Of a stretch of DNA of 57,463 nucleotides, positions 51,758-57,463 are shown piece by piece. The stretch comes from Halanaerobium saccharolyticum. GTDB lineage: Bacteria; Bacillota; Halanaerobiia; Halanaerobiales; Halanaerobiaceae. How positions within the stretch are numbered: position 1 is the first letter of the stretch; the number at the start of each line of letters is the position of its first letter. A program made the translations under genes and the position numbers. A model generated the notes under the pieces. It saw only the letters and a program-made list of their open reading frames with translations, had not been told where the DNA came from and made no database searches. Where the stretch lies: the NCBI RefSeq assembly GCF_003053565.1, contig NZ_QAXS01000019.1:1-57463 (forward strand), read 5' to 3'.

Positions 51758-52537
51758 TCAAGCTTCCTGTCTCAGCAATCTACTTTTTTGAAAAGCCAGA
51801 GAAAAGATTGAGTTTTCTTTATTAATCTCTATTTCATAAGCTCTGCTCAAATTTTCAGCTGTCATAACATTTTCTACCAAACCTGCGGCAATAATCCTAC
51901 CCGATTTTAAAATAATTACCCGATCTGAATACTGAGCAGCAAGATTTGGATCATGTAGAGCTGTTAGTACTGTTTTCCCTTTTGCGGTCAGTTCCCGCAT
52001 AATCTTTAAAATAAGGTGAGTGTTTTTAAAATCAAGGTGTGAGTTTGGCTCATCTAAAAACAAATAACTGCTTTTCTGCATCAAAGCCCGGGCTATCAAT
52101 ACAAGCTGTCTTTCTCCACCTGAAATTTTATTAAAGCTTTTATTCTTTAAATCTGATATCTCAAGCTCAGCTAGAATATCTTCTGCCGTCTGCCTCTCTT
52201 TTTCTCCCGGTTCTTCAGAAAATGCAAGCCAGGGATTGATTCCCATCAAAACCATGTCCAGAACCTGGTAATCAAAAACATTCTGACTTTCCTGAGGAAC
52301 AACAGCAATTTTTTGAGCAATTTCTTTTTTAGTCATCTTTTTTATATTTTCTCCATCGAGTAGTATTTTTCCTGCATCAGGAGTTAATAATCCCTGCATA
52401 CACTGAAAAAATGTGGTTTTACCAGATCCATTTGCCCCCAGAATAGAGATAAAGTCTCCTCTTTCTGCCTTGAAATTTATATTTTTTAAGACTTTTTGGT
52501 CAGAATAAGAAAAATTAAGATTATTGCTTACTAACAT
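51758..52537 (-). CDS. BtuD-type ABC ATPase, probable molybdate importer
   Basis: ATPase of a class II importer. Walker A ILGANGSGKTTFFQ, signature ISGGERQLVLIARALMQ, Walker B LFLDEPNSHLD and H-loop LTALHDPN are all intact. The ATG at 52537 shares a base with the permease stop (TAATG) and is preceded by GGGTGG. By sequence alone it would be called iron-siderophore or cobalamin; the ModE box, ModE gene and molybdenum-cofactor genes around it make molybdate or tungstate more likely (MolC type). Confidence 0.88.
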   Translation of the reverse strand: MLVSNNLNFSYSDQKVLKNINFKAERGDFISILGANGSGKTTFFQCMQGLLTPDAGKILLDGENIKKMTKKEIAQKIAVVPQESQNVFDYQVLDMVLMGINPWLAFSEEPGEKERQTAEDILAELEISDLKNKSFNKISGGERQLVLIARALMQKSSYLFLDEPNSHLDFKNTHLILKIMRELTAKGKTVLTALHDPNLAAQYSDRVIILKSGRIIAAGLVENVMTAENLSRAYEIEINKENSIFSLAFQKSRLLRQEA

Positions 52538-53559
52538 TAATTCCACCCGCTCTCTTTTTTGGTAATTAGTAAATAGGCAAAAAATGGAGCTCCAATTAAA
52601 GCAGTTATAATACTAATTGGAATTTCTGCCCCACTTATCGTTCGGGCAAGGTTATCCATTAAAAGAAGGCTTAAGCCGCCCAGCAGTGCAGAAGCAGGCA
52701 GATAATACTTATATTTATTTCCAACTATAAACCTTGCAATATGAGGAATAACAAGCCCAATCCAGCTAACCTGTCCGGCGGCAGCAGTAGCTGCTGCAAC
52801 CATGATTGTTGAAAATACAATTACAATCATTCTTATCTTTTCTGTATCAACACCAAGAGCCGCTGCTTCTTTTTCCCCTAAAGAAAAGATATTCAGCTGC
52901 CAGCGTAAAAATAGAATTACTGTTAAGGAGATAATTACTACCGGTAAGAGCAGATAAAATTCCTGCCAGCCGCTCCGGGAAAATCCGCCCATTAGATAAA
53001 AAACTATTCCCGGTAGATTCTGCATCGGATCTGCCAGATATTTTAAAAGTGAAACCAGGGCATTGGCCAGTGAAGAAACAACTATTCCGGCCAGAACCAT
53101 AAACATTGCATTTTTTCCTCCCGTGAGCTTGCTTAACCAATAAGTTAAGGCAACTGCTGCTGTACCGGTAATAAAAGCAATTAAATAAACATAAAGAATT
53201 GAACCACTGCTGTAAAGTAATCCCAGCGCCACTCCCAACCCCGCCCCAGCTGAAACTCCTAAAATATCAGGTGAGACCAGCGGGTTGCGAAAAATATTCT
53301 GGTAGGCAGCTCCACTGATCGAAAGAGCAGCTCCTACAAGTACAACCGTTAAAATTCTGGGCAGGCGAATATAATAAAGCACTGACCAATCAGGATTATT
53401 AAATAAGATCTCATAATCTCTACCCAATAAATTATTACTAATAGCTACCAGGTCAGATATGCTGAGCTCATAATTGCCGATCATCATTGAAATTAAAATT
53501 AAAACTATCAAGAGCAGACCGGTTATAAATATTTTTTCAGCAGCGGTTATCTTCCTCAT
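52537..53559 (-). CDS. BtuC/FecCD-type ABC permease, probable molybdate importer
   Basis: Membrane subunit with about ten hydrophobic segments in 340 residues. YYIRLPRILTVVLVGAALSISGAAYQNIFRNPLVSPDILGVSAG-type opening, ALGVDTEKIRMI and the cytoplasmic QVSWIGLVIPHIARFIVG are class II permease features. A second reading frame overlaps but is a shadow. It starts four bases after the binding-protein stop, with GGAG inside that stop region. Confidence 0.9.
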   Translation of the reverse strand: MRKITAAEKIFITGLLLIVLILISMMIGNYELSISDLVAISNNLLGRDYEILFNNPDWSVLYYIRLPRILTVVLVGAALSISGAAYQNIFRNPLVSPDILGVSAGAGLGVALGLLYSSGSILYVYLIAFITGTAAVALTYWLSKLTGGKNAMFMVLAGIVVSSLANALVSLLKYLADPMQNLPGIVFYLMGGFSRSGWQEFYLLLPVVIISLTVILFLRWQLNIFSLGEKEAAALGVDTEKIRMIVIVFSTIMVAAATAAAGQVSWIGLVIPHIARFIVGNKYKYYLPASALLGGLSLLLMDNLARTISGAEIPISIITALIGAPFFAYLLITKKESGWN

Positions 53560-53562
53560 CGC

Positions 53563-54594
53563 TTAAAACGCTCCTCCCAATTCAGTAAATGTTTTTCCGT
53601 ATAATGTTTGATAAAAATTGTTAACCTGTTTTTGATAATCTATGTCCTGATACTTAGCTGGATAAGCTTTTTTTGCCAGCCAGAGCTGCGCAATAAAAGC
53701 TGACGGGGAGGGGAAATCCCATGGTTCTAATTTTGATGGAACTCGATAAAGCTCGTTGTTTTTGAAAGCACTTACATTTTGATATTTATTTTCTTGGGCC
53801 AGTTTTTCTAAATCTCCATTAAAATACTGAGAAACAATTACCAGCTCCGGATTCCATTCCAAAATATTTTCAGCCGATACTGTAAGAAATCCTGATTTTA
53901 ATTCTGCTGCTGGATTTATTCCACCTGCATTTTCAATCAGAGCTGTCTGCATCATTTCCGCTCCAACAGAATCAGTAAATTCGGAGTTAGCAAAGTACAT
54001 TTTTTTCTTTTTTGATTCTGAAAGCTCAGCTGTTTTTTTAGTTAAACTATCAATTTTATCATAGGCAGCCATCACTTCTTTTGCTTTCTCTTCTTTGTTT
54101 AGAACTTTTCCCAGAAGTTCTGTGGTCTTTCGAATCTGATCCAGACTTTCAGGATTTATAATTATTGCTGTTACACCCTGTTCTTTTAATTTTTCTGCTG
54201 TTTCAAGAGCATCACGATGAGGGTATAAAATAACTAAATCTGGATTTACACTCATCGTAGTCTCTAAATTAATTCCATTTCTTTTTGAGCCAACCTGTGG
54301 CAGGTCAGCTAGTTCGGGTTGTATATTAATAAATAAAGGCTGTTTATCTGTCTTAACTGAAACACCTACCAATTTATCTCCTGCATCCAGAGCCAGCACA
54401 AACTGGGTCGCTGATTTATATGTAGTTACAACTCGCTCAACATTGTCGGGGACAGTTATTTCTCTACCCATCATATCAGTAAAATCGCGCTCCGCTTCTG
54501 CCCTGAATAGTGGACTAAAAAGTAAAAGCAGACTTAAACTAAAAATTGCTAAAATCATTTGCCAGTTTACTTCAAAATTTTCTTTTTTTAACAT
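53563..54594 (-). CDS. Class III solute-binding protein, probable molybdate receptor
   Basis: Periplasmic receptor of the BtuF/MolA type. A signal peptide (residues about 11-33, ending RAEA-ER) lacks a lipobox cysteine. The fold is marked by DMMGREITVPDNVERVV, NPDLVILYPHRDALE, and EWNPELVIVSQYFNG. Haemophilus MolA, a protein of this fold, binds molybdate or tungstate without a chelator. The gene directly follows a ModE-type operator, so I infer a molybdate/tungstate ligand. ATG 54594 follows GGGAGTGG by seven bases. Iron-siderophore binding is the alternative. Confidence 0.85.
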   Translation of the reverse strand: MLKKENFEVNWQMILAIFSLSLLLLFSPLFRAEAERDFTDMMGREITVPDNVERVVTTYKSATQFVLALDAGDKLVGVSVKTDKQPLFINIQPELADLPQVGSKRNGINLETTMSVNPDLVILYPHRDALETAEKLKEQGVTAIIINPESLDQIRKTTELLGKVLNKEEKAKEVMAAYDKIDSLTKKTAELSESKKKKMYFANSEFTDSVGAEMMQTALIENAGGINPAAELKSGFLTVSAENILEWNPELVIVSQYFNGDLEKLAQENKYQNVSAFKNNELYRVPSKLEPWDFPSPSAFIAQLWLAKKAYPAKYQDIDYQKQVNNFYQTLYGKTFTELGGAF

Positions 54595-54610
54595 CAAACC
54601 ACTCCCTTTT

Positions 54611-54636
54611 TCGTTATGTGTAACCTCATATAACGA
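54611..54636 (-). promoter_or_regulatory. ModE box in front of the ABC operon
   Basis: TCGTTATGTG-N6-CATATAACGA (54611-54620 and 54627-54636) is a dyad with one mismatched pair and matches the Escherichia coli ModE consensus TCGNTATATA-N6-TATATANCGA in arm sequence and in the six-base spacer. It lies just after a TATAAT -10 box (54641-54646, minus strand), covering the transcription start, so binding would repress. Confidence 0.85.
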
Positions 54637-54720
54637 TTACATTATAACATAAAAATTCAATTAATTCAGACATTATTTCAAAAACTGATTTTAAGCTGTA
54701 AACAGAAATATCTAGACAAT

Positions 54721-55074
54721 CTATTTATTTAATATTTCTTTGAATTCCTGATCAAAATATTTATTTTCCAGTTCAGAAAGACATTTTTGAGCTTCTTTTC
54801 TAAAATCAGAAAATTTTTTAGTTAAAATCCTACCTTTCTCCGTAAGTTCAGAGCCTCCACCACTACTGCCGCCCACTTTTTTGTTCAGTAATTTAAATCC
54901 CAGCCTTTTTTCAAGCTTTTTTATCAGCTTCCAGGCCTGACTGTAAGACATATTAATTTCAGCAGCTGCCTGGCGTAATGAACCCAGCTGATCAACAAGT
55001 TCTAAAATCTGGCAGGGCCCATCACCAAAAAGTCTTTCCTCTTCTTCCAGCCATAATTTATAGTTTAAGCGCAT
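54721..55074 (-). CDS. ModE-type HTH regulator without molbindin domain
   Basis: LysR-like winged-helix DNA-binding protein of the ModE N-terminal family. LGSLRQAAAEINMSYSQAWKLIKKLEKRLGFKLLNKKVGGSSGGGSELTEKG is the ModE DNA-binding domain, quoted here as QAAAEINMSYSQAWKLIKK and VGGSSGGGSELTEKG. At 117 residues it ends shortly afterwards and lacks the Di-MOP molybdate-sensing domains of Escherichia coli ModE. The gene lies between the mocA-like gene and the ABC genes whose promoter carries a ModE box. How it senses oxyanion is open. Confidence 0.92.
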   Translation of the reverse strand: MRLNYKLWLEEEERLFGDGPCQILELVDQLGSLRQAAAEINMSYSQAWKLIKKLEKRLGFKLLNKKVGGSSGGGSELTEKGRILTKKFSDFRKEAQKCLSELENKYFDQEFKEILNK

Positions 55075-55111
55075 TATTTCTCCCCTCTTTGAAATATTAA
55101 GCCTACTGAGA

Positions 55112-55753
55112 TTAATCTTTTAAAACTCTCAGTTTATAATTATTTTCTTTATATTTTTGATAATCTTTTTTTAAATCTAAATCAACTGTAATTTCTGGCT
55201 GATCAGATGAATAATGAAAGATTTTATCAGGGAATACTGCAAAAAGATTGCGCAGTCCCCCTTCTCCTTTAAGTTTTAGAGCTTCCTCCCTAAAACAGTT
55301 TTTTATTAACACTGGATGACCCTTCTGTCCCTGATATTCCGGTAAAAATATATCTGATTTTAACTCCAGGCATTTTTGATAAAATTCTTTATAGATTTCA
55401 GGACCAATAAAAGGCTTATCTGCAAGTGTAAAAAGCAGATACTGATTATCCTGCGGCAGTTCATAAAGTGCCGTTTTAACTGAAGACATCATTCCCCGCT
55501 TATAATCATCATTTTCTATAATTTTAAGAATTCCACTCTTCAGTTCAGAATAATATTTTTTCTCTAAGTAGCTTCTTATTCTCTTTTTTTGCGCCCCAAT
55601 AACAACTTTAAGCTCTTCATCCACAATTTCAGCAGCCAGTAAATTATCAATGGTTTTCCCCAAAATAGTGTTTTCTTTTTCCCATTCAAGAAGCTGCTTT
55701 AATTCTCCCATCCGCTTTGCTTCGCCAGCTGCTAGAACTACTGCTGTCAGCAT
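55112..55753 (-). CDS. MocA-like molybdenum cofactor cytidylyltransferase
   Basis: Nucleotidyltransferase of the NTP_transf_3 family, which attaches CMP (MocA) or GMP (MobA) to molybdopterin; the neighbouring XdhC genes favour the CMP form used by hydroxylases. The nucleotide loop is VVLAAGEAKRMGELKQLLEW, and FTLADKPFIGPE carries the metal-binding aspartate; LPEYQGQKGHPVLI and GEGGLRNLF follow. It has 213 residues. It starts two bases after the alpha-amylase stop, which may be chance adjacency rather than function. Confidence 0.88.
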   Translation of the reverse strand: MLTAVVLAAGEAKRMGELKQLLEWEKENTILGKTIDNLLAAEIVDEELKVVIGAQKKRIRSYLEKKYYSELKSGILKIIENDDYKRGMMSSVKTALYELPQDNQYLLFTLADKPFIGPEIYKEFYQKCLELKSDIFLPEYQGQKGHPVLIKNCFREEALKLKGEGGLRNLFAVFPDKIFHYSSDQPEITVDLDLKKDYQKYKENNYKLRVLKD

Positions 55754-55755
55754 AA

Positions 55756-57186
55756 TTAATCTTTCACCGGAACCCAGACAGAATAGCCCTCTTCAGCTGT
55801 AGCTTTAACTTTAAAAATTCCATTAGCTTCTGCATCAGTCATAATTTCTTCTTCAATATGGCCAGTATAATCATAATAACGGGTTTCCGCTCTGCCTGTA
55901 TTAACACTTTTTTCAATAATCTTTTCACTTTCATGCTGAGTAATCATCATTACCAGGCCACTACCTGGATGTTCATCATCTCCAGTCCGAATGTAGGAAT
56001 AAGTGTTTTTATCATTTGATTCACTCTCATAGGCATCTCCATAGGCAAATTTTTTGCGAGCTGCAATCAAAGTATCCAGCCTTTCTTTTAAACCGTGACT
56101 GTGATAATCTTTCCAGAAAACTGTTGGCACCCCATCTCTGCGCATTAAAATATAACAGTAAGCCTGCATTTTGCGGTGAACAATTGCCTCAGTTCCATAT
56201 TCATTTGTCCCATCACGCTCTGTATCATGATTTTCAACAAAGGTAATTGCCCTGTCTCTAAAGTTATCCTGATTGACCAGGCCTTTTTCTCCCAGCCAGC
56301 GCATATCAAGCTTACCCTGCATCATTTTTACAAAACTTTCCCTGAGGGGAAAATCAAAAACATGTAGTTTTTCCTGACCAACTGTATTCAAATAATCTGC
56401 CAGAGTTTCAGCGCTATTAACCCAGGCTTCACCTATGAAAAAAAGATCCTTATCTGTACTCTGATTGACCTCTTCAATAAAATCATGAATCATTCCATTA
56501 TCAACATGTTTACTTGCATCAAAACGGAAGCCATCAAATCCAATCTCATTTACAATCCATTTGCCCCAGTTAATTACATCTTTTTTAATCTCCTGATTCT
56601 CATAATCTATGTCAGCCCCCATCAGATAATCCTCTTCATAAGAATCATCCCATTCCTTGCATTTAAAAAGAAATTCTCCAGCCCGCTGTGTTCTTTCGTC
56701 CCAGTCAACACCATCAAAAACTCGCCAGTCCAACTTTAAACTGCTATATTCGTCTCCTCTACCCTTAAAGTTGAAAATAGTCCAGACCTCAGCTTTGCTG
56801 TCATCTTTAAGCTTAACCAGCTCTTTATCATCTGCACCTAATCTGTGATTTAAAACTGCATCATAGAGAACTTTGAGACCATTTTGATGGAGTTTTTCAA
56901 CTGCCTTTTTCAGCTCTTTTTTAGTTCCATACTTTGTTCTTTTAGTCCCCTTCTGTTTGAACTCCCCCAGATCCCAGAGATCATAAGTTCCATAACCAAC
57001 ATCTTCTGCACCTGCTGCCCCTTTATTAGCAGGCGGCAGCCAGAGAAAATTGAAACCAACTTCTGCAATCTCAGCTGCCTGTTCGGCCAAAAGATTCCAT
57101 AAATTAGCTTCTTCGGGATATTCTTCTGCATATTTACCACTATTCATCTCCCAGTAAAAAGTCTGTAATATAATAGGATTTTCCAA
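55756..57186 (-). CDS. Cytoplasmic alpha-amylase, GH13_5 type
   Basis: Hydrolyses alpha-1,4 glucans. The catalytic triad is visible: Asp in IGFDGFRFDASKHVD, Glu in LFFIGEAWVNS and Asp in TFVENHDTERDGT; YDAVLNHRLGADD and MQTFYWEMN-like ILQTFYWEMNSGKY are also typical of the intracellular bacterial GH13_5 group. There is no signal peptide, so it acts on internal glycogen or imported dextrins. The start is TTG at 57186, six bases after GGGGGTG; the earlier TTG lies upstream of this site. It has 476 residues. Confidence 0.93.
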   Translation of the reverse strand: MENPIILQTFYWEMNSGKYAEEYPEEANLWNLLAEQAAEIAEVGFNFLWLPPANKGAAGAEDVGYGTYDLWDLGEFKQKGTKRTKYGTKKELKKAVEKLHQNGLKVLYDAVLNHRLGADDKELVKLKDDSKAEVWTIFNFKGRGDEYSSLKLDWRVFDGVDWDERTQRAGEFLFKCKEWDDSYEEDYLMGADIDYENQEIKKDVINWGKWIVNEIGFDGFRFDASKHVDNGMIHDFIEEVNQSTDKDLFFIGEAWVNSAETLADYLNTVGQEKLHVFDFPLRESFVKMMQGKLDMRWLGEKGLVNQDNFRDRAITFVENHDTERDGTNEYGTEAIVHRKMQAYCYILMRRDGVPTVFWKDYHSHGLKERLDTLIAARKKFAYGDAYESESNDKNTYSYIRTGDDEHPGSGLVMMITQHESEKIIEKSVNTGRAETRYYDYTGHIEEEIMTDAEANGIFKVKATAEEGYSVWVPVKD

Positions 57187-57240
57187 TTTAGGCACCCCCA
57201 ATTTAATCTTCAGCTTAATTAAACTTTTATTTGAATTATC

Positions 57241-57264
57241 TAAAAACTTTAATTAAAGTTTTTA
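57241..57264. repeat. Perfect 24-bp palindrome upstream of alpha-amylase
   Basis: TAAAAACTTTAA followed directly by its complement TTAAAGTTTTTA. It stands about 55 bases before the amylase start codon, in the expected 5' leader, and may be an operator or an AT-rich hairpin. Confidence 0.6.
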
Positions 57265-57314
57265 CTTATTATTTATCTTATCATAAAATGAATCTTATTT
57301 ACATAATTCGACAG

Positions 57315-57362
57315 GTTCACGGTGCGTGAACATAAATAAACATAAACGAACAGAAATAAACA
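57315..57362 (-). promoter_or_regulatory. Tandem 10-bp repeats and dyad, candidate DeoR-type operator
   Basis: Four consecutive 10-bp units ending RAACA on the plus strand (57323-57332, 57333-57342, 57343-57352, 57353-57362) read on the minus strand as TGTTYRTTTA repeats. The last overlaps a perfect dyad GTTCACG-N3-CGTGAAC (57315-57331). DeoR-family sugar regulators bind TGTTT-type direct repeats at helical spacing. No clear -10/-35 pair was found nearby. Confidence 0.5.
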
Positions 57363-57370
57363 GTTATAAG

Positions 57371-57429
57371 AACAAAATGGCCTAACGGCCACCCTACTAT
57401 AGAAGTTAATTAATATTTCTTTAGTAGGG
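57371..57429. terminator. Two adjacent hairpins near the window end
   Basis: TGGCC-N4-GGCCA (57378-57391) is followed on the minus strand by TTTTGTT, and CCCTACTA/TAGTAGGG (57392-57399 with 57422-57429) by TTTTAT on the plus strand. They probably end transcription entering from the right; the gene concerned is outside the window. Confidence 0.55.
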
Positions 57430-57463
57430 TTTTATCTTTCAAATGTGTATTTAAACTTCATTT

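Noticed and set aside
57392-57429. Reading the terminal hairpin as the end of a plus-strand gene in this window.
   Set aside because: No plus-strand gene lies within 14 kb to its left; it must belong to sequence beyond the window or act on the minus strand.

Overview
The window looks like a chromosomal segment from an anaerobic, moderately halophilic, low-GC bacterium of the Halanaerobiales (Halanaerobium-like). This is inferred from AT-rich DNA, very acidic proteins, AGGAGG-type ribosome binding sites with many GTG/TTG starts, Rex, Lon-like and Hsp20 proteins, and solute-binding proteins whose signal peptides lack a lipobox cysteine, as fits a diderm cell with a periplasm. I see no insertion sequence, prophage, CRISPR array, rRNA or tRNA. 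Almost everything is an intact metabolic or transport gene in a co-directional operon, mostly on the minus strand.

Layout. 104-4368: trpE-trpG-trpD-trpC with a leader carrying exactly eleven (G/T/C)AG triplets (a candidate TRAP site) and two terminators in series. 4427-6106: two ZIP metal transporters. 6219-8576: maltose phosphorylase. 8639-12128: HAD hydrolase, free-methionine sulfoxide reductase, LysO-type exporter and a PLP amino-acid racemase. 12195-17378: Hsp20 under a probable CtsR site, NagA, a Lon-like protease, and Rex with its own Rex box. 17347-21375: hydantoinase plus tungstate transporter TupABC behind a Moco/Tuco-type riboswitch. 21409-28485: alpha-glucoside operon (binding protein, two permeases, LacI regulator, MFS transporter, oligo-1,6-glucosidase) with paired LacI-type operators. 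28533-28876: a structured leader RNA and a 46-residue protein of unknown function. 28911-29846: a TspO/MBR-family membrane protein. 29843-33213: NikR and a BtuCDF-type, probably nickel, importer. 33255-38243: YgiQ, LarE, LarB and LarC (nickel-pincer cofactor), with LarC split at a -1 frameshift site. 38441-42990: secreted 5'-nucleotidase, P1 peptidase, AbgT transporter. 43044-50574: PhoU, threonine aldolase, AzlCD, a dipeptide transporter without ATPases, and a C26 amidotransferase-like hydrolase. 50604-55753: molybdenum cluster (MocA-like cytidylyltransferase, ModE HTH, BtuCDF/MolABC-type importer behind a ModE box, split XdhC). 55756-57463: cytoplasmic alpha-amylase with a repeat-rich upstream region.

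Two themes recur. The first is trace-metal supply: tungstate (Tup), probable molybdate (ModE-box ABC), nickel (NikR-ABC and Lar) and zinc-type divalent metals (ZIP), each with its own regulatory element. The second is intracellular alpha-glucan use: import, 1,6-hydrolysis, phosphorolysis of maltose and cytoplasmic amylase, with a shared operator type linking the msm-like operon to the maltose phosphorylase gene. The strongest candidates for something undescribed are the 28533-28876 RNA/peptide locus, the TRAP-plus-tandem-terminator trp leader, and the ModE-controlled vitamin-B12-type importer with a ModE that has no molybdate-binding domain.
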